This document shows, in pieces, positions 7,700-16,214 of a stretch of DNA of 16,257 nt (its first letter is position 1; every line of letters starts with the position of its first letter). A model generated the notes under the pieces. That model saw nothing but the letters and a program-made list of their open reading frames with translations, was not told the origin of the DNA and searched no databases. Both the position numbers and the translations under genes were made by a program. This stretch comes from a bacterium HR36. GTDB taxonomy: Bacteria > Planctomycetota > Planctomycetia > Gemmatales > HRBIN36. The stretch spans positions 1 through 16,257 of the forward strand of contig BEIM01000021.1 of assembly GCA_002898995.1 (NCBI GenBank), given 5' to 3'.

Positions 7700-8084
7700 T
7701 GCATTGAGCCGCGAAGCATCTCGTTCTGCACCATCGCTTCTCCTGCGCGATACAGGAGCGGCCAGCCTCAGCTCGCCGTGGATCGGGAACCGCGCTTCCG
7801 AAGACACAATGCTCAAATTCGATCCCAACGGATGCGAGTTGGTTGCACGACCCGCTTTTTGCCGCCCTTTGCGTGTAGCGCGTTCGCGATAGCCTGCGGT
7901 GCTCGGATGAGTGTGCAATGCGCGCTGCCGGGGACGTAATGCTTAGCTGAAAGCGGTTTCCGTTGCAGTCATGTCTCCAAAATTCACGGTGGGCTTATGC
8001 CCACCGCTCCTGGTGCTCGATTGGCGAGCGCATATCGGAAATGGGAACTGCCGCAGCTTGACTCCGAGCAGCCCTACTTCGCGT
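7700..8084. other. Convergent intergenic region rich in hairpins
   Basis: This 385-base gap lies between the ends of the PQQ-propeller gene and the respiratory operon. No convincing gene is present; short open frames lack ribosome sites. It contains a perfect 6-bp hairpin CTCCTG / CAGGAG (7740-7745 and 7753-7758) soon after the PQQ-propeller stop, and a pair of hairpins at 7987-8029 (listed separately). Neither is followed by a long T tract. Confidence 0.6.
7987..8029. repeat. Paired GC-rich hairpins, possible REP-like element or terminator of the respiratory operon
   Basis: CGGTGGGC (7987-7994) and GCCCACCG (7999-8006) form a perfect 8-bp stem with a TTAT loop. Eight bases on, GCTCG (8015-8019) and CGAGC (8025-8029) form a second, 5-bp stem. 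Read on the minus strand, the larger stem is followed by TGAATTTT, a weak T tract, about 80 bases after the last stop codon of the operon. It could therefore act as a terminator or as a transcript-end stabiliser. A compact palindromic intergenic unit like this can also be a dispersed repeat, but no second copy is in the window. Confidence 0.45.
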
Positions 8085-8942
8085 TTACGGCAGGGTGATG
8101 TCCACCGTGGTTTCTTCGCCAGGCTTGAGCGTGAGGTCTTGCACTTTCTTAGATTTGCCCAACATTTCGTGCCAGACCCACAGCTCTAGTTTCCCCTCTT
8201 TCGGCACTACGACATGTGGGATGCGGTACTCGCCGTTGTCATTGCTCACGGCGGCATAAGGGTGACTGAATTTCCAAACGTAGGCGCGCATGAAACCACT
8301 GTGAATACCGCAGGTTACCGCGCGGGGTTCACGGTCGCTAGCGGGAATATCCAGATCGCGATGCTCGCCAGGTTTCAAACGCACAGGTTGCAAACCGGCG
8401 ATGTTCGAATCATGGTCAATCGGCTTATGCCCTTTATCGCTATCATTCCAAACCTGCAGTTTGGACATGGGTGGCACGAGCACGACGCGCGGCTCAAACT
8501 GGCAATGCGGTTGGCGGAGCTCCACAAACTCGGGATCCTTTTCGGGCCTTTCGAGCTTTTCGAGTGGGGGCAAACGGTATCCCGTTGCCGCCCGCACGTA
8601 AACTACCGAATAACGAACGCCTTTTTTGTCTTTGGACCGATCCACATACCAGCCCTGGCCGGGAACCTCCTTCGGGCAATCGCCTTTGTCTTCGAGTTTG
8701 GTCGGTACATAGATGACCTTGGCCTCTGCTTCTGGACCGCCATAAGTAACGCGGCCGACGATAGCTTTCGCATAACCAGCTGGCTCAATGGTAACCGGCG
8801 TGCTTGGTTTTCCCGTGTCCTGAGAAGGTTTCTCTTGTTCTGTTTTTTGCTCGGGCTTACTCCCTCGACATCCGGGCAAGGCAAGTCCGAGGGACAGGAG
8901 TCCAATAAGCAGGCTCAGCGTTGCGGCTTGTGTTTTGGTCAT
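8085..8942 (-). CDS. Cupredoxin-like lipoprotein, last gene of the respiratory operon
   Basis: The 285-residue product carries a lipoprotein signal (hydrophobic core then LPGC, modified Cys25), so it is probably membrane-tethered outside the cytoplasm. A charged linker (26-52) precedes a beta-rich domain. A possible type 1 copper site is H172, C211, H214 and M218: the C-x2-H-x3-M spacing is of cupredoxin type, and H172 aligns with a histidine of the neighbouring paralogue. Around 225-260 is a carboxypeptidase regulatory-like stretch (HPYAAVSNDNGEY, then LWVWHE). Order and motifs match the protein at 9000-9803, so the two are diverged duplicates. GAGGAG lies nine bases before the ATG, and the gap to the upstream gene is 57 bases. 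The inferred role is electron acceptor or shuttle for the cytochrome complex encoded upstream. Copper binding is not proven; a structural role is possible. Confidence 0.8.
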   Translation of the reverse strand: MTKTQAATLSLLIGLLSLGLALPGCRGSKPEQKTEQEKPSQDTGKPSTPVTIEPAGYAKAIVGRVTYGGPEAEAKVIYVPTKLEDKGDCPKEVPGQGWYVDRSKDKKGVRYSVVYVRAATGYRLPPLEKLERPEKDPEFVELRQPHCQFEPRVVLVPPMSKLQVWNDSDKGHKPIDHDSNIAGLQPVRLKPGEHRDLDIPASDREPRAVTCGIHSGFMRAYVWKFSHPYAAVSNDNGEYRIPHVVVPKEGKLELWVWHEMLGKSKKVQDLTLKPGEETTVDITLP

Positions 8943-8999
8943 AGATGGCTACTCCTCTGTGTTCGGGGATGGAAGGCGGACATTGTAAAGCGGTAGGTG

Positions 9000-9803
9000 C
9001 TATTGCGTGGGCTTGAGTTCGATTTTGCCGAGGTCGGTAGTTTCGCCTGCTTTGATTTCGATCGGCTTGCCGTCGCGGCCTGCGGCGCCCCCAAGATAAC
9101 CGATGGCCTCATGCCAGACCACGAGATTCCAGGTGCCGGCTGGCGCGTTCTTGATGGTGAAATGGCCGGTTTCGTCGGTCACGGCGAAGTACGGATGATC
9201 GAACATCCATAAATACCCGCTCATCCACGGATGGGCACCACACTTGACGGGCAGCGGGCGATAGGTCTCGGGTTGCAAGTCGAACACGTGTTTGCCACCA
9301 GGCGGCAGCTGGATGTTGAAATTGTTGCGAAAGCCAGTGATCACGACGTTGTGAGCGATGGGCATCGGGTTGAGCGCCAGCAGTTTTTGACCGACGCGCA
9401 TCGTTACCACGTGCGGATAGAAAGCGCAGGTGGGATGATCAATGGTGGCGAAATCGCTGGCGGGCTTTTGCAAAGCCGGGTGCACGGGCAAGATTTGACC
9501 CTTGGCTGGTTTCAAAAACACTACTGTCCAGCGGACCCCGCGGGTCTTCGGGTCAACGACCCAGACTTCCGAAAGCAATTGTCCTTTTTCCAGGCAGGCG
9601 GGTTCCTTGACGTCTGGGAAAGGTTTGCGTTCGGGCAAGGGATCGCCTTGATACACCACCTGGCCGGTAATGTTTCCCCAACCCTGCTGCAAGGCAGCAT
9701 GGAGCACGGATGGATCGGACAGTGCGGCGAATAGGAGCATGGCACTGGTAAGCAGGGTCAGGCCCAGCAAGTATGGGGACGCTGTGCGGAGCAGATAGCG
9801 CAT
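9000..9803 (-). CDS. Cupredoxin-like exported protein, paralogue of the downstream lipoprotein
   Basis: The 267-residue product has a long hydrophobic N-terminus (about 10-30) acting as a signal peptide, perhaps cleaved near residue 36, or as a membrane anchor. It lacks a lipobox, unlike its paralogue. Candidate type 1 copper ligands are H151 (AHNVV), C188, H191 and M194 (CGAHPWM, C-x2-H-x2-M). A carboxypeptidase regulatory-like segment follows (HPYFAVTDETG, 203-213, then VVWHE, 228-232). Shared landmarks with the downstream protein include GVR-x2-VV, H-P-x-C-x-F, CG-x-H, HPY and VWHE. The start is supported by GGAGGT just upstream of the ATG at 9803. Only 35 bases separate it from the giant cytochrome gene, so translation in one operon is likely. 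A soluble or anchored copper electron carrier next to a quinol-oxidising complex is the best reading, by inference from context. Confidence 0.8.
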   Translation of the reverse strand: MRYLLRTASPYLLGLTLLTSAMLLFAALSDPSVLHAALQQGWGNITGQVVYQGDPLPERKPFPDVKEPACLEKGQLLSEVWVVDPKTRGVRWTVVFLKPAKGQILPVHPALQKPASDFATIDHPTCAFYPHVVTMRVGQKLLALNPMPIAHNVVITGFRNNFNIQLPPGGKHVFDLQPETYRPLPVKCGAHPWMSGYLWMFDHPYFAVTDETGHFTIKNAPAGTWNLVVWHEAIGYLGGAAGRDGKPIEIKAGETTDLGKIELKPTQ

Positions 9804-9838
9804 GGTTTACCTCCGTTGCAATAGCCAATGGCGATGGT

Positions 9839-12800
9839 TTACTTTACTGTAGGCGAAGGAGATGGCTTAGCCGACGGAGCGCCGCCATTTTTGAGCGTGA
9901 ATCGAGGTGGCCCCGCTTCGAGGGCCGAAGCCGGCGGATTCTCCAGGAAGCCCCAGCTCATTAAAGCGTCGCGGACGGCGCGAACGCGGTCAATCGGGGA
10001 CAAAGCCCAGCTCTGGGAGGCATTGTATCCCAGGCCGAATCCGAGGGCATCTAACGCCCGCCGCGACTGAGCCTGGCGGATGAGACGCTCCGCTTCCGGA
10101 TAGTTCGGGTCGTTGGGGAAATAAGGCGGCATCAGGGTGTACGGCAAGAATCGCTGCGGATTGGCAACCCAGCGCTCCACATACTCCGGCCGCAACCGAT
10201 ACGGCGCCAGGGCCAAGTCCGGCCCCATGCTTCTGGGGTCGGTATTGACGGTGGCGATTTGTCCGACATGGTGGCAATTCAGGCAATAACTGCGGTTGCG
10301 CAAAATAGCCCAGCCGACGTTGAAGTAATCGCTGTTCCCTGCCGCAGCGTCCGACTTCTTGGCTCTGGGAACGGCGGTTTCGCTTTGCAGCATGCGTTCC
10401 AGCAAGCGTACGTACTGCTGCCGCAGCCGCGCCTGTTCAGCAGGATCGCGCTGGGGTGGCGGTAGCACGGCATAGTCCAGGCCCAGTTGCGGATTATTTA
10501 AGCGATCGACGGCGATGAAATAGTTGACCAACGCCTGACGTTCTTCCAGGCTGAGGTCGAAGGTCGGCATCCGCACGTAATTCGCAACCGGCGGCCGCAT
10601 CGCATACGGCTGACGCAAGAACTCCAACAACCAGTCTGGTTGCACTTTCTGGCCTTCGCGCAGTAGCAAAGGCGGTCCACTGCCGAGAATGCGGCCACGG
10701 TCATCGCGCAAGTGGAGGCGCTGCGGGGTGTCGGCTAGCTCGGGTCGGGTTTGCAACCGTGCCAAGATTTCCGCGAATTGCCCGCCAGAGATCGGCGTTA
10801 CTTCCGCCAGACCGTTTTCCAACACCACTAGGCGGGCGCCGGCGGGAACGGTCATGGTACTGCCATCGCTCTGGCGGAAGCGGAAGGCTTCGTACAGTTC
10901 CAATTGTATGATCCGCTGATTGGTGTCGGGGTCGCGCTCCGCTTCACTGAACCAGACAGGCAGGCCATAAACAATACCTGCGCTGCGCTCGCTGAAGATA
11001 GGACCGTTCAATTTGTTCCAGGCACCGTGTTCGATGAAGGGATGGTCTTTCCGCAAGTCATCATTGTGCGGTTTCCACAAACTGCGTAGGTCTTCGAGCA
11101 CGGTGCGATCGCCGAAGCTCCGCGCGTCGGGGCGAATAACGAAGCGGCCAGGCTTCACCACGTGGCAGCCGATACAGTTATACCGCTCCAGCAACTCAGT
11201 GCCGCGGATTTCGTAAAGGCGATCCTGGCTCGGCCGGTAGACAAATTTCTGCGGGATATTTTCCGCTGTCAGGCCCAGGATAAACGTCATCACAGCCTCG
11301 ATCGCTTCCTCCTCTTCGCGGAAGGCGCGTTGGTAGTAGGCCTCGATGATTTTGGCATTCTCTGGGTCTTCAGGATTTTGCAATGCCTGCCATTCCTGCT
11401 CCGTTGGTCGCGTGATGCTGAAGCGAAATTGCGGCATGCGGAGCCGTTCTTCGTAGGGCCGATCTTTGAGCCGACCGTAGTCGTAACTCCGTGGTTCACG
11501 GAGCTTCTGGTACAGGAAGCCTTCCCGCCGGCCCATAGCAACCACGTCTTCATAGAAGGGATCGTAGCGGAAGAAAGGATCGTCCTTGGCCGACGGGGAG
11601 TGTTTGTGTACCGCTGATGCGCTATGGCCACTCGCCAGGCTTCGCGCCAGCTGGAAGTGGTCCTTCAGGTACGATGCGATTTGCTCAAAGGCCAATTGTT
11701 CGGGGTCTTTCTTGCCCCAATCATTGAGCGGCGTGCCAATGGGCTTGGCTTGCTCGAAGCCGGGAATGTCGTGGCACGCATAGCAACCGTAGCGGCCAAT
11801 GCTCTTACGGCCCAAATACCAAAGCAAACGTTTCTGTGTGTCAAGGTTTTTCCAGGCCATTTCGCTGGACATAGCCTGCGGGCTGAGCAACACCCACTCA
11901 TCCGCGCTGGGCCGCAAACCTGCCAGATCGTCCTTGGTAAACTCTCCCTTGATACCGCGCTCTACCGCCGCTCGGGCTAGCGATTTGTTGGCCTCCAGGT
12001 ACATCCGAACCAGACCTGCGACAGCCGCATCGGAAGCTTCCACCTTAACCTCTTCCCAGGCCAAAGCGTGTTTGTCGCGCAAGCTTGGCGGGGTGTCGTC
12101 GCTCAGCAACCAGGCGATGATGTCTACTTTTTCCTTGGCTTCGGCAAGCGGATCGCTGGCATCGCTGCGGAATTGCGGCTTGGGCATGCGCGTCCGCGGC
12201 GAATATGCTCTCGGATTGGTGAGCCAGTTGTACAGCCACTTGGCCGCCTCTGGATTGCCGGCAAATTTCGACCTAAGCTGGGTCAGGTTCGGGCCGAAAT
12301 CGCTGTCGCTGATGAGCCGGCCGGTTTCGTTGTACACGCGGAGGCTGGGCTTATCGTGAGTGTGGCAGGCGAGGCAGCCCCGCAAAGCGAAGAGCTTTTC
12401 TCCCCGAGCGGGATTCGGTTGGTAGTGGGCCAATTCCGGTGGAGGATAAGGTTTCTGTCGGCCACTTTCGCCCAACGGATACGGCATATGCTCGAGCAAT
12501 TTGCGGCTGTGCTCCAGAACGCGCAACCGCTCCTCGATTTCCTGGTACACAGGTCTTACCTGTTTCTTATGCAGGCGCTTGTACAGTTGCGGATCTGTGC
12601 TGTCTAGAAGGCGTTCGACGAGTTCGGTTGGGGAGGCTGATTCGGGCAACTCGGGAGCATAAAGATCCTGGCCATCCGTTACACCCGCCAGAGCACGCTG
12701 CCATTCGCGTAAGCGACTTTCGACCGCGGCCGCCTGATGTGTTTGCAAGACACGGCTTTCATAACGCCGACTTTCGAAAAAGAGGTAAAACGTCATCGCC

Positions 12801-14476
12801 TGGATTTCGGCGTCGGGATAGCCCTTTTCCTTATCAGGCAACTGGCTGGCGCCATGGGGCTGGTAATCGGAGAGACCGTTAGGCGTGTTATTGTGCTGGC
12901 CGAAGAAGTGCGGCATCCGCGTGTCGTAGCGGAAGGAGCGCGGCGAACGAATCCAACGGGCGACCCATTCTGGGCTTAGCTTGGTGTGAATGAGCCGCAA
13001 ACCAGGACCGACTTTGCGCAGCGTGCCAGGAGGCTCACTCAGAGTACTCAGCAGATAGCTGCGCTCGGCCGGCGGCAACTCCTCCAGCGGGGGATACGGT
13101 TCCAGACGCACATCCGGACCGACCCGCCGTCCTGCCTTGTATCCGCTAATCTCCTGACATCCGAAACATCCTAGCTCGCGCACTAGGCGATACCCTTTGA
13201 GCAATTGCGGCGCTTCTTCGCGGCCATCGCTGCGTTGCAAGTCCAGGACCTCGTGGTGACACTTCAGGCAACTGGATTCGATGAAACGCATCGGCACCAT
13301 CGGGAAATCCCAGAGAAAATTCGGATGCAGACTGGGATGCCAGTGATACTCCGCTTCCCAGCGTTCATACTTGTCGGGGTAACTTTCGGGTTTGCGGCCA
13401 TCGGTCTTGCCCGTGTCTGGGAAATGGTAAGCGAAATTGAATGAGGTAGAACCGCCTTGACCGGCGTGGCAGATGGTGCAGCCGAACTTTTCCACCGGAT
13501 GCGGGCTGTTCGAGCCCAAAAACAACTCGAGACGCGGATGGCTGCAGAGCACGGCAATTTCCGCTGGCCTCAATTTGTTGTGTTTGAGCGAAGCAAGGCG
13601 GTTTTTGTCGAACCCGAGGCGGTCTATGTTGGTATGACAGCTTGCGCAGCGATCCACGCGCTGCACTTGCTTGAAGTTGTAATCAATCAGCAGACCATCA
13701 GGCACATCCTGGCGGATTTTGAACGGCGAGGCGAAGGCGTCAACGATCGGCCAGGCACGAAACCGCGCATCCCAGGTCAAAGCCCGCTGTTCCCGCAAGC
13801 GGACGAGCCGATCGTACTCCCGCAGATTGGCTTCCATCTGGCCGTAGATGCGCTGCAAAGGTTCACGCTCGCGGTTAATCTCGGCCTCGGCGTGTTCCAG
13901 TTGCCGATTGAGTCGGTCTAGTTCGTCCTCCATCTTAGTAATTTCCGCCTGCTTGTCGCGAACGCGCTGTTCGAGTTCGGTGACGACAGCGGCAGGCAGC
14001 CCCTGGGCGTAGGCGGCGTCGCGCTGGCTGATCAGGGAATCGCGCACTGCCTTTTGTTCGTTGAGACGTATCCGCAGCCGGAACACCGCTTCGCGAATCC
14101 CTTCTCGTTCCAGCTTCTGCCGAATCTTGCGAATCTGCTCATTTTCCGCCGTGTTTACCAGGCGCTTTGCCAGTTCCAGGAAGGCGCGCGGTTCCAGGTT
14201 GATGTCCACGGAAGCTCCGCCATATTGCGCCAGCGCTTCGCGGAATTGCTGTTTCAGCTGGTCAAACTCTTGTTGATTGCGTTGGAGGTCGCTATCAGCC
14301 TGCTGTTGCAACAATTCCACCTCGACCTGGCGGCTCAGGCGCTGCCACTGTTTCCATTCGCGGCGGTGATCCACTGCCAGCATGACCACCGTTGCCAGCA
14401 GCAGCGCCACACACGACAGGCCAAAGAGGATATCCAGCTTGCGTTGGTCGCGGTAGGTTTGATCCAGCGCTGCCAT
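9839..14476 (-). CDS. Giant membrane-anchored multihaem cytochrome c with coiled-coil stalk
   Basis: The 1545-residue protein starts with a signal anchor (about 16-36) and a charged Gln/Glu/Arg-rich region to about 235, almost certainly coiled coil. CXXCH haem sites begin at C277, C333, C403, C701, C898, C1101 and C1398. An eighth site at C437 reads CFGCQ. Class I axial-Met motifs (usually R-M-P) lie at M521, M764, M1014, M1303 and M1449, each after one of the last five sites, so the protein reads as a three-haem N-terminal block plus five mono-haem modules, one with a mutated haem site. Module four has about 200 residues between haem site and Met, implying an inserted beta-rich domain. The tail is Pro/Ala/Ser-rich. 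The start at 14476 has GGGAGG just upstream. It follows a cytochrome b-type gene by 109 bases and precedes cupredoxin-like genes. Role inferred: electron-transfer subunit of a quinol-oxidising complex outside the cytoplasmic membrane. Confidence 0.93.
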   Translation of the reverse strand: MAALDQTYRDQRKLDILFGLSCVALLLATVVMLAVDHRREWKQWQRLSRQVEVELLQQQADSDLQRNQQEFDQLKQQFREALAQYGGASVDINLEPRAFLELAKRLVNTAENEQIRKIRQKLEREGIREAVFRLRIRLNEQKAVRDSLISQRDAAYAQGLPAAVVTELEQRVRDKQAEITKMEDELDRLNRQLEHAEAEINREREPLQRIYGQMEANLREYDRLVRLREQRALTWDARFRAWPIVDAFASPFKIRQDVPDGLLIDYNFKQVQRVDRCASCHTNIDRLGFDKNRLASLKHNKLRPAEIAVLCSHPRLELFLGSNSPHPVEKFGCTICHAGQGGSTSFNFAYHFPDTGKTDGRKPESYPDKYERWEAEYHWHPSLHPNFLWDFPMVPMRFIESSCLKCHHEVLDLQRSDGREEAPQLLKGYRLVRELGCFGCQEISGYKAGRRVGPDVRLEPYPPLEELPPAERSYLLSTLSEPPGTLRKVGPGLRLIHTKLSPEWVARWIRSPRSFRYDTRMPHFFGQHNNTPNGLSDYQPHGASQLPDKEKGYPDAEIQAMTFYLFFESRRYESRVLQTHQAAAVESRLREWQRALAGVTDGQDLYAPELPESASPTELVERLLDSTDPQLYKRLHKKQVRPVYQEIEERLRVLEHSRKLLEHMPYPLGESGRQKPYPPPELAHYQPNPARGEKLFALRGCLACHTHDKPSLRVYNETGRLISDSDFGPNLTQLRSKFAGNPEAAKWLYNWLTNPRAYSPRTRMPKPQFRSDASDPLAEAKEKVDIIAWLLSDDTPPSLRDKHALAWEEVKVEASDAAVAGLVRMYLEANKSLARAAVERGIKGEFTKDDLAGLRPSADEWVLLSPQAMSSEMAWKNLDTQKRLLWYLGRKSIGRYGCYACHDIPGFEQAKPIGTPLNDWGKKDPEQLAFEQIASYLKDHFQLARSLASGHSASAVHKHSPSAKDDPFFRYDPFYEDVVAMGRREGFLYQKLREPRSYDYGRLKDRPYEERLRMPQFRFSITRPTEQEWQALQNPEDPENAKIIEAYYQRAFREEEEAIEAVMTFILGLTAENIPQKFVYRPSQDRLYEIRGTELLERYNCIGCHVVKPGRFVIRPDARSFGDRTVLEDLRSLWKPHNDDLRKDHPFIEHGAWNKLNGPIFSERSAGIVYGLPVWFSEAERDPDTNQRIIQLELYEAFRFRQSDGSTMTVPAGARLVVLENGLAEVTPISGGQFAEILARLQTRPELADTPQRLHLRDDRGRILGSGPPLLLREGQKVQPDWLLEFLRQPYAMRPPVANYVRMPTFDLSLEERQALVNYFIAVDRLNNPQLGLDYAVLPPPQRDPAEQARLRQQYVRLLERMLQSETAVPRAKKSDAAAGNSDYFNVGWAILRNRSYCLNCHHVGQIATVNTDPRSMGPDLALAPYRLRPEYVERWVANPQRFLPYTLMPPYFPNDPNYPEAERLIRQAQSRRALDALGFGLGYNASQSWALSPIDRVRAVRDALMSWGFLENPPASALEAGPPRFTLKNGGAPSAKPSPSPTVK

Positions 14477-14585
14477 CTTCCTCCCTCACGGGTTGGTCTG
14501 TGCTTTTCGCTAGTTAGTCAGTGACTAGGCCGGCCCCAGGTCAGCAGTGGCTTGTTGGTCAAGCGTGGCGGCTCCCAAGGCGCCG

Positions 14586-16214
14586 TCAGATGTTGAAGAA
14601 ATATTCGGGGATGCCGATGATGTATTTCAGGTTGAATGCCCAGCGGAGAATCATCTTGATGGGCAGGGCTGCCATGACTAAGAGCAGGTTGACCATCACA
14701 AAATAGCGGGCAAAGCCCATGCGAATGAAAAACTGGCGGAAGATGGTTTTCGCCAATAGTGGGGGCAAGACGAGAAAGTACAACAACACCAAGATGATCC
14801 CTGGCAACTCCCGCATCAAAATCACTCTACCACTGGCCGGGGTGGGCCAGACTATGTTCAACATGCGCACCCAAAAGTATTCGGACAGGTCCACGTTGTT
14901 GAGCGGAACGAGCTTGCTTTTCGTCCAGGTCTCAAAGGGGCCGAAAAAGTTCCAGTTCGGGCCGCGCAGAAACGTGCCCAGGAAAATGAGCGTTACCCAC
15001 AGCACGATAAAACCGAAACCGAAGGTAACGATAGCGAACGGCCGCTCCGCAAAAGTGAAATAGCCATTCCCCTTCTGGTTGAAATCAATGTACGGAATGG
15101 CCATCAGACCGAAGATGATGAGCGAGGGAAAGACAACCCCGGCCAGCCAGGGATCGTAGTACACGAGCATTTCCTGCAAGCCGAGGAAATACCACGGGGC
15201 TTTCGACGGATTGGGCGTCTTGGCACTGGCGGCAGGTTGTTCCAAGGGAGCGGGCAAACCCACCGACCAGATGATGAGCACCACCGTAACAATCACCATA
15301 CAGATCAGTTCCGTGTACACGAGGTCGGGCCAAACCAGAACTTTTTCCTCCTCTTCCTTTTCGAGCGTGGGCAATCCCTGGGCGATGCGCTGATCATTGA
15401 TGACTGCCCGCCGCAACGCGAACCAGCTGAAAAACGCCACCAGATACACCATACCCACGATGGGCACATTGTCAGGCTTGATGATGATCTGGCGGAAATC
15501 GTAATCGGTCATGCCCAACCCACCCAGAAACAGCGAAATCATCAGCACAGCCCAGCCCACGTTGACCCGCGCGAGGAATTCGCGCCACAGATAAAACGCG
15601 GCAAACACTGCTACGGAGAGGAAGAAATAATTGACTGGCCCCAGCCCATCCAGGAGAAGCGAGGTAGCACTGACTAAGAGCAACCAGGCAGTCAGTCGGC
15701 GAATGGGATCTAGGCCGAATACCAAAGCGCCGAACCATTGTTGGGCCAGCTGTCGTGTCTCGCGCCCCAGGACGTTCATCGTCGCATCTACGATCAAGAG
15801 CAGCAATGCCAGCCAGTAAATAACCAGCAAGGGCAAACGGATCGCGAAATTGACCCGTCCCACCAATCCCAGAGTTTCCAGCCCCCGCCTGAGCCCGGCG
15901 TCAATGGTGTTGCGAATCCACAAAGGGAGCACTGGCCCGATATGCAGGAAATACACAACCGCCAACAGCGCCGCCACGCAGCCCACGCCTAACCAGAACC
16001 GCGAGGCCCAGAGGGCGGCACGCCGCTGTTCTTCGGAGTAAGTCTGTTCCTGGTTCGCCTGGTCTTCGAAGGAGGATGGCCTTTTCAATTGCCGCTGCCA
16101 ATACCAGGCAAAGGCAGCGTTGCTGACAGCCAGAATGGTATAGAACCAGCCTAGGCCGGTTTGCACCGTCGACGTAATGTCGGGCCCTGAATGTGCCATA
16201 GCAGCTAGCAGCAT
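14586..16214 (-). CDS. Cytochrome b C-terminal (subunit IV-like) polytopic membrane protein, start uncertain
   Basis: The 542-residue version has about twelve hydrophobic spans (around 20-38, 74-93, 126-145, 172-190, 193-210, 219-236, 250-268, 298-318, 352-374, 392-414, 468-487, 504-522). Residues 285-415 resemble the cytochrome b C-terminal domain: VWPDLVYTEL, then NPSKAPWYFLGLQEML (335-350) and YYDPWLAGVVFPS. The quinol-site PEWY motif appears as A339-P-W-Y. Only two histidines exist (8 and 91), so it cannot carry the two bis-His b haems, which must be on another subunit, probably encoded just upstream. Residues 1-240 add spans absent from standard subunit IV. The ATG at 16214 has AGGG about ten bases upstream. 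The frame stays open to the window edge, with a TTG at 16232 also possible, so the true start could be outside. It heads the visible part of the respiratory operon. Confidence 0.8.
   Translation of the reverse strand: MLLAAMAHSGPDITSTVQTGLGWFYTILAVSNAAFAWYWQRQLKRPSSFEDQANQEQTYSEEQRRAALWASRFWLGVGCVAALLAVVYFLHIGPVLPLWIRNTIDAGLRRGLETLGLVGRVNFAIRLPLLVIYWLALLLLIVDATMNVLGRETRQLAQQWFGALVFGLDPIRRLTAWLLLVSATSLLLDGLGPVNYFFLSVAVFAAFYLWREFLARVNVGWAVLMISLFLGGLGMTDYDFRQIIIKPDNVPIVGMVYLVAFFSWFALRRAVINDQRIAQGLPTLEKEEEEKVLVWPDLVYTELICMVIVTVVLIIWSVGLPAPLEQPAASAKTPNPSKAPWYFLGLQEMLVYYDPWLAGVVFPSLIIFGLMAIPYIDFNQKGNGYFTFAERPFAIVTFGFGFIVLWVTLIFLGTFLRGPNWNFFGPFETWTKSKLVPLNNVDLSEYFWVRMLNIVWPTPASGRVILMRELPGIILVLLYFLVLPPLLAKTIFRQFFIRMGFARYFVMVNLLLVMAALPIKMILRWAFNLKYIIGIPEYFFNI

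Noticed and set aside
8214..8996. A 260-codon plus-strand open frame opposite the cupredoxin-like lipoprotein gene
   Set aside because: It covers almost the whole antisense of a gene with a lipobox, ribosome site and a homologous neighbour. Its own translation shows no family motif and it lacks a ribosome site, so it is a shadow frame.
12068..12607. Long plus-strand open frames opposite the giant cytochrome gene (for example 12068-12607 and 13457-13921)
   Set aside because: The minus-strand frame is continuous with regular haem and axial-Met motifs. The antisense frames are a product of codon bias and have no recognisable domains.
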